The notes under the pieces: model-generated
Seen by the model: only the letters and a program-made list of their open reading frames with translations
Database searches by the model: none
What the model was told of the DNA's origin: nothing
Made by a program: the position numbers and the translations under genes
Part shown: piece after piece, positions 11,457-26,909 of the stretch
Position numbering within the stretch: the stretch's first letter is position 1
How the letters are laid out: every line of letters starts with the position of its first letter
NCBI GenBank assembly: GCA_947095585.1
Contig: OX352761.1
Coordinates: forward strand, 142,134,277-142,198,276
Reading direction: 5' to 3'
DNA length: 64,000 nucleotides
Origin: Nephrocerus scutellatus
Lineage: Eukaryota; Arthropoda; Insecta; Diptera; Pipunculidae

Positions 11457-14400
11457 TTTTTGGTGGATGGATAGGTGGATGGATAGGGAGATAAAAAGTA
11501 GGAAAATATTCAAAAATTATTTTTGCTTTCGGGGTCACCCTCGACATTGTAATTGCCTTCGGGATCAACCTGGGCATACGAAATTCGTCATCTAGGGTCG
11601 ATATGTGATCAGATGTCCAATCAGAAGTTGAAAATAACTTATTCAACATCGTAATTGATCTCCTGATCGATCTCGACATAGGAAAGTCCGTCAACTAGGG
11701 TCGATATAAAGCCAGAAGTTCAATCAGAGGTTGAAAATAACATATTCAAAACCTTGATTGACTTCGCCTAGGGTCAATATGAATCCAAAGGCTCAATCAG
11801 AAGTTGAAAAATAACATATTCAACATCATGATTGTCCCTGGAAAATCCGTCAACTTCTATGTAATAGGTATGTATATATATGTTTAAGATAAATGTTGTA
11901 TTGTTATGGTTATGAAAAACATTTTATTAAACGGTAATAGTAAAAATAATAAAAGTGGTATATTAGAGAGACAGACAGATAGGCCGTTTTTGTTGATCGA
12001 CCGTTTTTGAGACGGAAGATTTTCCCGTGAAGGGTTCTTAAAACAACTAGGTTGTTTTTGTTGGTGGCTCGTAACGTTTTCGACCCCCACCACGAGGTCT
12101 CTTCAGCGAGCTTACTCGGCCTGAATTTTGAAGGGTTAAATTTGGTACGAAACCAAGACATAGGGGCAAGGGTTTTATGGTTAAATGATAGTACATGAGT
12201 TTAAATAAAATATAAGAAATATATTTGACATACCATGAGCTTTTTTAAAGGTGTAGAATATATTGATTGTTTTTGAATATTTTGTGTTTTAATCCTGACG
12301 TCTGTAGTATTCAGTTGTTGTCCGTTGTGGTTAATTTCGTCCTTTTCTTTTTAGGTTTATTTAAAAACCAAACATATAATTTTTACACAACACTGTTTTT
12401 TATATATACAACACTGTTTTTAACTGAGATTGTATAGTTAAAAGAGCCATGTCTGTTTTAAGAAACAGAAGACTTAGACACCGAACGAACTATTTGTAAC
12501 CACGATTTTGGAGAAGAAACTTGGGTATTGATCATACCAAACACACGCGGAAAACGAGTGTATCGTTTTGTTGCTCAGACTTGAATGATATCTGTGGTGA
12601 TATCTTGTGCCGAAGTTAGGCTGCGTTCCTCTCCTTGTACGTTGCAAATTGCAAACGTGATAAGGGTTGAAGATGTGCATACATGATCGAAGCATTGCAG
12701 ACATTGAAGGACGGTCTGTGTGTGTTTTGACGTGGGCGCCATGCGTTAATTGTGTCTAGGTTTTTCAACGACAAATACCCAGAAAAATGTGTTGTAGACG
12801 ATTTTGTGCATTATTAGTTGTAGACGATAATTTAGGAATTATGAGTACCGGCGTACATTTGAGATGTCCGTCTGGTATTCATAATTCGTGAGTATAATTT
12901 TTACCACATGACAGTGGGAACGAAAACCTATGTAGTGGCGAATAATATATAAAAATATAAATATAATATATATTCTGCCAGTGTGGATGTTTTGAGAAGA
13001 TCTATACCTGAATAAGCTGCAGACAACGCGTCGATTTGTGAACATTCGGTGATGCGTGCATGTATATCGTGAGGACATGCATACATCATTGAATGTTATT
13101 GTGTATAAATGACATAATTTGATCAAGTGTAAACGTATGGTTTAACTTGATGTGACCAGGAATTGGGTTGAGGCCAACCAATTCAAGATCAAATATTATT
13201 TGAGGATGTTGTGAGGTTCCGAGAGTCCAAAGGATTCTGGGAACAATTTTTGGTGATAGGGAAAAGCAAATGTTTCCCAGATAAGCCAGGAAACGTGAAA
13301 TTTAAAAAAATTGAATTTAAACTACTTAAAAACTACCTATCTGATGGAAGCTACTGGTATGATAACATATATTTTTCGTAGATCGTCGAACGTTGGGGCC
13401 TGGATGAGAGTGATGTCCCAAGGCAAGTGCCCGGGCAGCGACAGACATCCTGCAGGTAATGACCTGCTTCTAACCTAGCCAGAACAAACGAAAGTTTTTG
13501 TGCCAGATGGTTGTGGGTTTAGGTTCCACAACCATGGTAACCAGTTAAGAATAGCATGATAGAAAGATAGGTAGGTTGTTAGATGGTTAGATAGTGAGAT
13601 AGAGAGAGTGTTAGTGAGATATGGATTTAGAATAGGTTTAGAATTAGAATAGGTTTAGATTTAGATTTTAGATTTGGAAATAGATTTAGATTTAGGTTTT
13701 AGATTTAGTTTTAGATTCAGATTTAGATTAAGATATAGATTTAGATTAGGTTTAGGTTTAGATTTAGATTCAGATGTAGATTAAGATATAGATTTAGATT
13801 AAGAGTAGGTTTGGAATTAGAATAGGTTTAGATATAGATTCAGTTATAGATTAGATTTAGAATTGGTTTAGATTAAGGTTTAGATTTAGTTTTAGAAATA
13901 GATTTAGTCTTAGATTTAGGTTTTGATTTATATTTAGGTTTAGATTTAGATATAAGATATAGATTTGGATTTAAAATAGGTTTAGAATTAGAATAGGTTT
14001 AGATTTAGGTTTAGATTCAGATTTAGAATAAGGTTTAGATTTAGATAGAGATTTAGGTTTAGAATTAGGTATAGATTTAGATTAGGATATAGATTTAGAT
14101 TTAGAATAGGTTCAGATTTAGATTTAGATTCAGATTTAGCTTAAGATATAGATTTAGATTAAGAATAGGTTTAGTTTTAGGTTTAGAATAGGTTTAGATT
14201 TAGATTTAGAATAAGGTTTAGATTAAGATAGAGATTTAGGTTTAGAATTAGGTATAGATTAAGATTAGGATATAGATTTAGATTTAGAATAGGTTCAGAT
14301 TTAGATTCAGATTTAGCTTAAGATATAGATTTAGATTAAGAATAGGTTTAGATTTAGGTTTAGAATAGGTTTAGATTTAGATTTAGAATAAGGTTTAGAT

Positions 14401-16607
14401 TTAGAATAGGTTCAGATTTAGATTTAGATTCAGATTTTAGCTTAAGATATAGATTTAGATTTAGAATAGGTTCAGATTTAGATTTAGATTCAGTTATAGA
14501 TTAGATTTAGAATTGGTTTAGATTTAGGTTTAGATTTAGTTTTAGAAATAGATTTAGTCTTAGATTTAGGTTTTGATTTATATTTAGGTTTAGATTTAGA
14601 TATAAGATATAGATTTAGATTTAAAATAGGTTTAGAATTAGAATAGGTTTAGATTTAGGTTTAGATTCAGATTTAGAATAAGGTTTAGATTTAGATAGAG
14701 ATTTAGGTTTAGAATTAGGTATAGATTTAGATTAGGATATAGATTTAGATTTAGAATAGGTTCAGATTTAGATTTAGATTCAGATTAAGCTTAAGATATA
14801 GATTTAGATTAAGAATAGGTTTAGTTTTAGGTTTAGAATAGGTTTAGATTTAGATTTAGATTTAGAGTAAGGTTTAGATTTAGATAGAGATTTAGGTTTA
14901 GAATTAGGTATAGATTAAGATTAGGATAGATTTAGAATAGGTTCAGATTTAGATTCAGATTTAGCTTAAGATATAGATTTAGATTAAGAATAGGTTTAGA
15001 TTTAGGTTTAGAATAGGTTTAGATTTAGATTTAGAATAAGGTTTAGATTTAGATAGAGATTTAGGTTTAGAATTTGGTATAGATTAAGATTAGGATATAG
15101 ATTTAGATTTAGAATAGGTTCAGATTTAGATTCAGATTTAGCTTAAGATATAGATTTAGATTAAGAATAGGTTTAGATTTAGGTTTAGAATAGGTTTAGA
15201 TTTAGATTTAGAATAAGGTTTAGATTTAGAATAGGTTCAGATTTAGATTTAGATTCAGATTTTAGCTTAAGATATAGATTTAGATTAAGAATAGGTTTAG
15301 ATTTAGGTTTAGAATAGGATTAGATTCAGATTTAGAATAAGGTTTAGATTTAGATAGAGATTTAGGTTTAGAATTAGGTATAGATTAAGTTTAGGATATA
15401 GATTTAGATTTAGAATAGGTTCAGATTTAGATTTAGATTCAGTTATAGAATAGATTTAGAATTGGTTTAGATTTAGGTTTAGATTTAGTTTTAGAAATAG
15501 ATTTAGTCTTAGATTTAGGTTTTGATTTATATTTAGGTTTAGATTTAGATATAAGATATAGATTTAGATTTAAAATAGGTTTAGAATTAGAATAGGTTTA
15601 GATTTAGGTTTAGATTCAGATTTAGAATAAGGTTTTGATTTAGATAGAGATTAAGGTTTAGAATTAGGTATAGATTTAGATTAGGATATAGATTTAGATT
15701 TAGAATAGGTTCAGATTTAGATTTAGATTCAGATTAAGCTTAAGATATAGATTTAGATTAAGAATAGGTTTAGTTTTAGGTTTAGAATAGGTTTAGATTT
15801 AGATTTTGAGTAAGGTTTAGATTTAGATAGAGATTTAGGTTTAGAATTAGGTATAGATTAAGATTAGGATAGATTTAGAATAGGTTCACATTTAGATTCA
15901 GATTTAGCTTAAGATATAGATTTAGATTAAGAATAGGTTTAGATTTAGGTTTAGAATAGGTTTAGATTTAGAATAAGGTTTAGATTTAGATAGAGATTTA
16001 GGTTTAGAATTTGGTATAGATTAAGATTAGGATATAGATTTAGATTTAGAATAGGTTCAGATTTAGATTCAGATTTAGCTTAAGATATAGATTTAGATTA
16101 AGAATAGGTTTAGATTTAGGTTTAGGATAGGTTTAGATTTAGATTTAGACTAAGGTTTAGATTTAGAATAGGTTCAGATTTAGATTTAGATTCAGATTTT
16201 AGCTTAAGATATAGATTTAGATTAAGAATAGGTTTATATTTAGGTTTAGAATAGGTTTAGATTCAGATTTAGAATAAGGTTTAGATTTAGATAGAGATTT
16301 AGGTTTAGAAATAGGTATAGATTAAGTTTAGGATATAGGTTTAGATTCAGAATAGGTTCAGATTTAGATTTAGATTCAGATATAGATTTAGATTAAGAAT
16401 AGGTTTAGATTTAGGTTTAGAATAGGTTTAGATTTAGATTTAGAATAAGGTTTAGAATTAGAATAGGTTCAGATTTAGATTTAGATTCAGATTTAGCTTA
16501 AGAAATATAGATTTAGATTAAGAATAGGTTTAGATTTAGGTTTAGAATAGGTTTAGATTTAGATTTAAAAAAGGTTTAGATAGAGATTTAGATTTAGGTT
16601 TTAGATT
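11457..16607. repeat. 5,151-bp unit, copy 3
   Basis: Core 11457-13624, hexamers 13625-16607. I noticed no private base. Confidence 0.95.
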
Positions 16608-19600
16608 TTTTTGGTGGATGGATAGGTGGATGGATAGGGAGATAAAAAGTAGGAAAATATTCAAAAATTATTTTTGCTTTCGGGGTCACCCTCGACATTG
16701 TAATTGCCTTCGGGATCAACCTGGGCATACGAAATTCGTCATCTAGGGTCGATATGTGATCAGATGTCCAATCAGAAGTTGAAAATAACTTATTCAACAT
16801 CGTAATTGATCTCCTGATCGATCTCGACATAGGAAAGTCCGTCAACTAGGGTCGATATAAAGCCAGAAGTTCAATCAGAGGTTGAAAATAACATATTCAA
16901 AACCTTGATTGACTTCGCCTAGGGTCAATATGAATCCAAAGGCTCAATCAGAAGTTGAAAAATAACATATTCAACATCATGATTGTCCCTGGAAAATCCG
17001 TCAACTTCTATGTAATAGGTATGTATATATATGTTTAAGATAAATGTTGTATTGTTATGGTTATGAAAAACATTTTATTAAACGGTAATAGTAAAAATAA
17101 TAAAAGTGGTATATTAGAGAGACAGACAGATAGGCCGTTTTTGTTGATCGACCGTTTTTGAGACGGAAGATTTTCCCGTGAAGGGTTCTTAAAACAACTA
17201 GGTTGTTTTTGTTGGTGGCTCGTAACGTTTTCGACCCCCACCACGAGGTCTCTTCAGCGAGCTTACTCGGCCTGAATTTTGAAGGGTTAAATTTGGTACG
17301 AAACCAAGACATAGGGGCAAGGGTTTTATGGTTAAATGATAGTACATGAGTTTAAATAAAATATAAGAAATATATTTGACATACCATGAGCTTTTTTAAA
17401 GGTGTAGAATATATTGATTGTTTTTGAATATTTTGTGTTTTAATCCTGACGTCTGTAGTATTCAGTTGTTGTCCGTTGTGGTTAATTTCGTCCTTTTCTT
17501 TTTAGGTTTATTTAAAAACCAAACATATAATTTTTACACAACACTGTTTTTTATATATACAACACTGTTTTTAACTGAGATTGTATAGTTAAAAGAGCCA
17601 TGTCTGTTTTAAGAAACAGAAGACTTAGACACCGAACGAACTATTTGTAACCACGATTTTGGAGAAGAAACTTGGGTATTGATCATACCAAACACACGCG
17701 GAAAACGAGTGTATCGTTTTGTTGCTCAGACTTGAATGATATCTGTGGTGATATCTTGTGCCGAAGTTAGGCTGCGTTCCTCTCCTTGTACGTTGCAAAT
17801 TGCAAACGTGATAAGGGTTGAAGATGTGCATACATGATCGAAGCATTGCAGACATTGAAGGACGGTCTGTGTGTGTTTTGACGTGGGCGCCATGCGTTAA
17901 TTGTGTCTAGGTTTTTCAACGACAAATACCCAGAAAAATGTGTTGTAGACGATTTTGTGCATTATTAGTTGTAGACGATAATTTAGGAATTATGAGTACC
18001 GGCGTACATTTGAGATGTCCGTCTGGTATTCATAATTCGTGAGTATAATTTTTACCACATGACAGTGGGAACGAAAACCTATGTAGTGGCGAATAATATA
18101 TAAAAATATAAATATAATATATATTCTGCCAGTGTGGATGTTTTGAGAAGATCTATACCTGAATAAGCTGCAGACAACGCGTCGATTTGTGAACATTCGG
18201 TGATGCGTGCATGTATATCGTGAGGACATGCATACATCATTGAATGTTATTGTGTATAAATGACATAATTTGATCAAGTGTAAACGTATGGTTTAACTTG
18301 ATGTGACCAGGAATTGGGTTGAGGCCAACCAATTCAAGATCAAATATTATTTGAGGATGTTGTGAGGTTCCGAGAGTCCAAAGGATTCTGGGAACAATTT
18401 TTGGTGATAGGGAAAAGCAAATGTTTCCCAGATAAGCCAGGAAACGTGAAATTTAAAAAAATTGAATTTAAACTACTTAAAAACTACCTATCTGATGGAA
18501 GCTACTGGTATGATAACATATATTTTTCGTAGATCGTCGAACGTTGGGGCCTGGATGAGAGTGATGTCCCAAGGCAAGTGCCCGGGCAGCGACAGACATC
18601 CTGCAGGTAATGACCTGCTTCTAACCTAGCCAGAACAAACGAAAGTTTTTGTGCCAGATGGTTGTGGGTTTAGGTTCCACAACCATGGTAACCAGTTAAG
18701 AATAGCATGATAGAAAGATAGGTAGGTTGTTAGATGGTTAGATAGTGAGATAGAGAGAGTGTTAGTGAGATATGGATTTAGAATAGGTTTAGAATTAGAA
18801 TAGGTTTAGATTTAGATTTTAGATTTGGAAATAGATTTAGATTTAGGTTTTAGATTTAGTTTTAGATTCAGATTTAGATTAAGATATAGATTTAGATTAG
18901 GTTTAGGTTTAGATTTAGATTCAGATGTAGATTAAGATATAGATTTAGATTAAGAGTAGGTTTGGAATTAGAATAGGTTTAGATATAGATTCAGTTATAG
19001 ATTAGATTTAGAATTGGTTTAGATTAAGGTTTAGATTTAGTTTTAGAAATAGATTTAGTCTTAGATTTAGGTTTTGATTTATATTTAGGTTTAGATTTAG
19101 ATATAAGATATAGATTTGGATTTAAAATAGGTTTAGAATTAGAATAGGTTTAGATTTAGGTTTAGATTCAGATTTAGAATAAGGTTTAGATTTAGATAGA
19201 GATTTAGGTTTAGAATTAGGTATAGATTTAGATTAGGATATAGATTTAGATTTAGAATAGGTTCAGATTTAGATTTAGATTCAGATTTAGCTTAAGATAT
19301 AGATTTAGATTAAGAATAGGTTTAGTTTTAGGTTTAGAATAGGTTTAGATTTAGATTTAGAATAAGGTTTAGATTAAGATAGAGATTTAGGTTTAGAATT
19401 AGGTATAGATTAAGATTAGGATATAGATTTAGATTTAGAATAGGTTCAGATTTAGATTCAGATTTAGCTTAAGATATAGATTTAGATTAAGAATAGGTTT
19501 AGATTTAGGTTTAGAATAGGTTTAGATTTAGATTTAGAATAAGGTTTAGATTTAGAATAGGTTCAGATTTAGATTTAGATTCAGATTTTAGCTTAAGATA

Positions 19601-21758
19601 TAGATTTAGATTTAGAATAGGTTCAGATTTAGATTTAGATTCAGTTATAGATTAGATTTAGAATTGGTTTAGATTTAGGTTTAGATTTAGTTTTAGAAAT
19701 AGATTTAGTCTTAGATTTAGGTTTTGATTTATATTTAGGTTTAGATTTAGATATAAGATATAGATTTAGATTTAAAATAGGTTTAGAATTAGAATAGGTT
19801 TAGATTTAGGTTTAGATTCAGATTTAGAATAAGGTTTAGATTTAGATAGAGATTTAGGTTTAGAATTAGGTATAGATTTAGATTAGGATATAGATTTAGA
19901 TTTAGAATAGGTTCAGATTTAGATTTAGATTCAGATTAAGCTTAAGATATAGATTTAGATTAAGAATAGGTTTAGTTTTAGGTTTAGAATAGGTTTAGAT
20001 TTAGATTTAGATTTAGAGTAAGGTTTAGATTTAGATAGAGATTTAGGTTTAGAATTAGGTATAGATTAAGATTAGGATAGATTTAGAATAGGTTCAGATT
20101 TAGATTCAGATTTAGCTTAAGATATAGATTTAGATTAAGAATAGGTTTAGATTTAGGTTTAGAATAGGTTTAGATTTAGATTTAGAATAAGGTTTAGATT
20201 TAGATAGAGATTTAGGTTTAGAATTTGGTATAGATTAAGATTAGGATATAGATTTAGATTTAGAATAGGTTCAGATTTAGATTCAGATTTAGCTTAAGAT
20301 ATAGATTTAGATTAAGAATAGGTTTAGATTTAGGTTTAGAATAGGTTTAGATTTAGATTTAGAATAAGGTTTAGATTTAGAATAGGTTCAGATTTAGATT
20401 TAGATTCAGATTTTAGCTTAAGATATAGATTTAGATTAAGAATAGGTTTAGATTTAGGTTTAGAATAGGATTAGATTCAGATTTAGAATAAGGTTTAGAT
20501 TTAGATAGAGATTTAGGTTTAGAATTAGGTATAGATTAAGTTTAGGATATAGATTTAGATTTAGAATAGGTTCAGATTTAGATTTAGATTCAGTTATAGA
20601 ATAGATTTAGAATTGGTTTAGATTTAGGTTTAGATTTAGTTTTAGAAATAGATTTAGTCTTAGATTTAGGTTTTGATTTATATTTAGGTTTAGATTTAGA
20701 TATAAGATATAGATTTAGATTTAAAATAGGTTTAGAATTAGAATAGGTTTAGATTTAGGTTTAGATTCAGATTTAGAATAAGGTTTTGATTTAGATAGAG
20801 ATTAAGGTTTAGAATTAGGTATAGATTTAGATTAGGATATAGATTTAGATTTAGAATAGGTTCAGATTTAGATTTAGATTCAGATTAAGCTTAAGATATA
20901 GATTTAGATTAAGAATAGGTTTAGTTTTAGGTTTAGAATAGGTTTAGATTTAGATTTTGAGTAAGGTTTAGATTTAGATAGAGATTTAGGTTTAGAATTA
21001 GGTATAGATTAAGATTAGGATAGATTTAGAATAGGTTCACATTTAGATTCAGATTTAGCTTAAGATATAGATTTAGATTAAGAATAGGTTTAGATTTAGG
21101 TTTAGAATAGGTTTAGATTTAGAATAAGGTTTAGATTTAGATAGAGATTTAGGTTTAGAATTTGGTATAGATTAAGATTAGGATATAGATTTAGATTTAG
21201 AATAGGTTCAGATTTAGATTCAGATTTAGCTTAAGATATAGATTTAGATTAAGAATAGGTTTAGATTTAGGTTTAGGATAGGTTTAGATTTAGATTTAGA
21301 CTAAGGTTTAGATTTAGAATAGGTTCAGATTTAGATTTAGATTCAGATTTTAGCTTAAGATATAGATTTAGATTAAGAATAGGTTTATATTTAGGTTTAG
21401 AATAGGTTTAGATTCAGATTTAGAATAAGGTTTAGATTTAGATAGAGATTTAGGTTTAGAAATAGGTATAGATTAAGTTTAGGATATAGGTTTAGATTCA
21501 GAATAGGTTCAGATTTAGATTTAGATTCAGATATAGATTTAGATTAAGAATAGGTTTAGATTTAGGTTTAGAATAGGTTTAGATTTAGATTTAGAATAAG
21601 GTTTAGAATTAGAATAGGTTCAGATTTAGATTTAGATTCAGATTTAGCTTAAGAAATATAGATTTAGATTAAGAATAGGTTTAGATTTAGGTTTAGAATA
21701 GGTTTAGATTTAGATTTAAAAAAGGTTTAGATAGAGATTTAGATTTAGGTTTTAGATT
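16608..21758. repeat. 5,151-bp unit, copy 4
   Basis: Core 16608-18775, hexamers 18776-21758. I noticed no private base. Confidence 0.95.
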
Positions 21759-24700
21759 TTTTTGGTGGATGGATAGGTGGATGGATAGGGAGATAAAAAG
21801 TAGGAAAATATTCAAAAATTATTTTTGCTTTCGGGGTCACCCTCGACATTGTAATTGCCTTCGGGATCAACCTGGGCATACGAAATTCGTCATCTAGGGT
21901 CGATATGTGATCAGATGTCCAATCAGAAGTTGAAAATAACTTATTCAACATCGTAATTGATCTCCTGATCGATCTCGACATAGGAAAGTCCGTCAACTAG
22001 GGTCGATATAAAGCCAGAAGTTCAATCAGAGGTTGAAAATAACATATTCAAAACCTTGATTGACTTCGCCTAGGGTCAATATGAATCCAAAGGCTCAATC
22101 AGAAGTTGAAAAATAACATATTCAACATCATGATTGTCCCTGGAAAATCCGTCAACTTCTATGTAATAGGTATGTATATATATGTTTAAGATAAATGTTG
22201 TATTGTTATGGTTATGAAAAACATTTTATTAAACGGTAATAGTAAAAATAATAAAAGTGGTATATTAGAGAGACAGACAGATAGGCCGTTTTTGTTGATC
22301 GACCGTTTTTGAGACGGAAGATTTTCCCGTGAAGGGTTCTTAAAACAACTAGGTTGTTTTTGTTGGTGGCTCGTAACGTTTTCGACCCCCACCACGAGGT
22401 CTCTTCAGCGAGCTTACTCGGCCTGAATTTTGAAGGGTTAAATTTGGTACGAAACCAAGACATAGGGGCAAGGGTTTTATGGTTAAATGATAGTACATGA
22501 GTTTAAATAAAATATAAGAAATATATTTGACATACCATGAGCTTTTTTAAAGGTGTAGAATATATTGATTGTTTTTGAATATTTTGTGTTTTAATCCTGA
22601 CGTCTGTAGTATTCAGTTGTTGTCCGTTGTGGTTAATTTCGTCCTTTTCTTTTTAGGTTTATTTAAAAACCAAACATATAATTTTTACACAACACTGTTT
22701 TTTATATATACAACACTGTTTTTAACTGAGATTGTATAGTTAAAAGAGCCATGTCTGTTTTAAGAAACAGAAGACTTAGACACCGAACGAACTATTTGTA
22801 ACCACGATTTTGGAGAAGAAACTTGGGTATTGATCATACCAAACACACGCGGAAAACGAGTGTATCGTTTTGTTGCTCAGGCTTGAATGATATCTGTGGT
22901 GATATCTTGTGCCGAAGTTAGGCTGCGTTCCTCTCCTTGTACGTTGCAAATTGCAAACGTGATAAGGGTTGAAGATGTGCATACATGATCGAAGCATTGC
23001 AGACATTGAAGGACGGTCTGTGTGTGTTTTGACGTGGGCGCCATGCGTTAATTGTGTCTAGGTTTTTCAACGACAAATACCCAGAAAAATGTGTTGTAGA
23101 CGATTTTGTGCATTATTAGTTGTAGACGATAATTTAGGAATTATGAGTACCGGCGTACATTTGAGATGTCCGTCTGGTATTCATAATTCGTGAGTATAAT
23201 TTTTACCACATGACAGTGGGAACGAAAACCTATGTAGTGGCGAATAATATATAAAAATATAAATATAATATATATTCTGCCAGTGTGGATGTTTTGAGAA
23301 GATCTATACCTGAATAAGCTGCAGACAACGCGTCGATTTGTGAACATTCGGTGATGCGTGCATGTATATCGTGAGGACATGCATACATCATTGAATGTTA
23401 TTGTGTATAAATGACATAATTTGATCAAGTGTAAACGTATGGTTTAACTTGATGTGACCAGGAATTGGGTTGAGGCCAACCAATTCAAGATCAAATATTA
23501 TTTGAGGATGTTGTGAGGTTCCGAGAGTCCAAAGGATTCTGGGAACAATTTTTGGTGATAGGGAAAAGCAAATGTTTCCCAGATAAGCCAGGAAACGTGA
23601 AATTTAAAAAAATTGAATTTAAACTACTTAAAAACTACCTATCTGATGGAAGCTACTGGTATGATAACATATATTTTTCGTAGATCGTCGAACGTTGGGG
23701 CCTGGATGAGAGTGATGTCCCAAGGCAAGTGCCCGGGCAGCGACAGACATCCTGCAGGTAATGACCTGCTTCTAACCTAGCCAGAACAAACGAAAGTTTT
23801 TGTGCCAGATGGTTGTGGGTTTAGGTTCCACAACCATGGTAACCAGTTAAGAATAGCATGATAGAAAGATAGGTAGGTTGTTAGATGGTTAGATAGTGAG
23901 ATAGAGAGAGTGTTAGTGAGATATGGATTTAGAATAGGTTTAGAATTAGAATAGGTTTAGATTTAGATTTTAGATTTGGAAATAGATTTAGATTTAGGTT
24001 TTAGATTTAGTTTTAGATTCAGATTTAGATTAAGATATAGATTTAGATTAGGTTTAGGTTTAGATTTAGATTCAGATGTAGATTAAGATATAGATTTAGA
24101 TTAAGAGTAGGTTTGGAATTAGAATAGGTTTAGATATAGATTCAGTTATAGATTAGATTTAGAATTGGTTTAGATTAAGGTTTAGATTTAGTTTTAGAAA
24201 TAGATTTAGTCTTAGATTTAGGTTTTGATTTATATTTAGGTTTAGATTTAGATATAAGATATAGATTTGGATTTAAAATAGGTTTAGAATTAGAATAGGT
24301 TTAGATTTAGGTTTAGATTCAGATTTAGAATAAGGTTTAGATTTAGATAGAGATTTAGGTTTAGAATTAGGTATAGATTTAGATTAGGATATAGATTTAG
24401 ATTTAGAATAGGTTCAGATTTAGATTTAGATTCAGATTTAGCTTAAGATATAGATTTAGATTAAGAATAGGTTTAGTTTTAGGTTTAGAATAGGTTTAGA
24501 TTTAGATTTAGAATAAGGTTTAGATTAAGATAGAGATTTAGGTTTAGAATTAGGTATAGATTAAGATTAGGATATAGATTTAGATTTAGAATAGGTTCAG
24601 ATTTAGATTCAGATTTAGCTTAAGATATAGATTTAGATTAAGAATAGGTTTAGATTTAGGTTTAGAATAGGTTTAGATTTAGATTTAGAATAAGGTTTAG

Positions 24701-26909
24701 ATTTAGAATAGGTTCAGATTTAGATTTAGATTCAGATTTTAGCTTAAGATATAGATTTAGATTTAGAATAGGTTCAGATTTAGATTTAGATTCAGTTATA
24801 GATTAGATTTAGAATTGGTTTAGATTTAGGTTTAGATTTAGTTTTAGAAATAGATTTAGTCTTAGATTTAGGTTTTGATTTATATTTAGGTTTAGATTTA
24901 GATATAAGATATAGATTTAGATTTAAAATAGGTTTAGAATTAGAATAGGTTTAGATTTAGGTTTAGATTCAGATTTAGAATAAGGTTTAGATTTAGATAG
25001 AGATTTAGGTTTAGAATTAGGTATAGATTTAGATTAGGATATAGATTTAGATTTAGAATAGGTTCAGATTTAGATTTAGATTCAGATTAAGCTTAAGATA
25101 TAGATTTAGATTAAGAATAGGTTTAGTTTTAGGTTTAGAATAGGTTTAGATTTAGATTTAGATTTAGAGTAAGGTTTAGATTTAGATAGAGATTTAGGTT
25201 TAGAATTAGGTATAGATTAAGATTAGGATAGATTTAGAATAGGTTCAGATTTAGATTCAGATTTAGCTTAAGATATAGATTTAGATTAAGAATAGGTTTA
25301 GATTTAGGTTTAGAATAGGTTTAGATTTAGATTTAGAATAAGGTTTAGATTTAGATAGAGATTTAGGTTTAGAATTTGGTATAGATTAAGATTAGGATAT
25401 AGATTTAGATTTAGAATAGGTTCAGATTTAGATTCAGATTTAGCTTAAGATATAGATTTAGATTAAGAATAGGTTTAGATTTAGGTTTAGAATAGGTTTA
25501 GATTTAGATTTAGAATAAGGTTTAGATTTAGAATAGGTTCAGATTTAGATTTAGATTCAGATTTTAGCTTAAGATATAGATTTAGATTAAGAATAGGTTT
25601 AGATTTAGGTTTAGAATAGGATTAGATTCAGATTTAGAATAAGGTTTAGATTTAGATAGAGATTTAGGTTTAGAATTAGGTATAGATTAAGTTTAGGATA
25701 TAGATTTAGATTTAGAATAGGTTCAGATTTAGATTTAGATTCAGTTATAGAATAGATTTAGAATTGGTTTAGATTTAGGTTTAGATTTAGTTTTAGAAAT
25801 AGATTTAGTCTTAGATTTAGGTTTTGATTTATATTTAGGTTTAGATTTAGATATAAGATATAGATTTAGATTTAAAATAGGTTTAGAATTAGAATAGGTT
25901 TAGATTTAGGTTTAGATTCAGATTTAGAATAAGGTTTTGATTTAGATAGAGATTAAGGTTTAGAATTAGGTATAGATTTAGATTAGGATATAGATTTAGA
26001 TTTAGAATAGGTTCAGATTTAGATTTAGATTCAGATTAAGCTTAAGATATAGATTTAGATTAAGAATAGGTTTAGTTTTAGGTTTAGAATAGGTTTAGAT
26101 TTAGATTTTGAGTAAGGTTTAGATTTAGATAGAGATTTAGGTTTAGAATTAGGTATAGATTAAGATTAGGATAGATTTAGAATAGGTTCACATTTAGATT
26201 CAGATTTAGCTTAAGATATAGATTTAGATTAAGAATAGGTTTAGATTTAGGTTTAGAATAGGTTTAGATTTAGAATAAGGTTTAGATTTAGATAGAGATT
26301 TAGGTTTAGAATTTGGTATAGATTAAGATTAGGATATAGATTTAGATTTAGAATAGGTTCAGATTTAGATTCAGATTTAGCTTAAGATATAGATTTAGAT
26401 TAAGAATAGGTTTAGATTTAGGTTTAGGATAGGTTTAGATTTAGATTTAGACTAAGGTTTAGATTTAGAATAGGTTCAGATTTAGATTTAGATTCAGATT
26501 TTAGCTTAAGATATAGATTTAGATTAAGAATAGGTTTATATTTAGGTTTAGAATAGGTTTAGATTCAGATTTAGAATAAGGTTTAGATTTAGATAGAGAT
26601 TTAGGTTTAGAAATAGGTATAGATTAAGTTTAGGATATAGGTTTAGATTCAGAATAGGTTCAGATTTAGATTTAGATTCAGATATAGATTTAGATTAAGA
26701 ATAGGTTTAGATTTAGGTTTAGAATAGGTTTAGATTTAGATTTAGAATAAGGTTTAGAATTAGAATAGGTTCAGATTTAGATTTAGATTCAGATTTAGCT
26801 TAAGAAATATAGATTTAGATTAAGAATAGGTTTAGATTTAGGTTTAGAATAGGTTTAGATTTAGATTTAAAAAAGGTTTAGATAGAGATTTAGATTTAGG
26901 TTTTAGATT
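21759..26909. repeat. 5,151-bp unit, copy 5
   Basis: Core 21759-23926, hexamers 23927-26909. It carries a private G at 22881, where copy 1 has A at 2277. Confidence 0.95.
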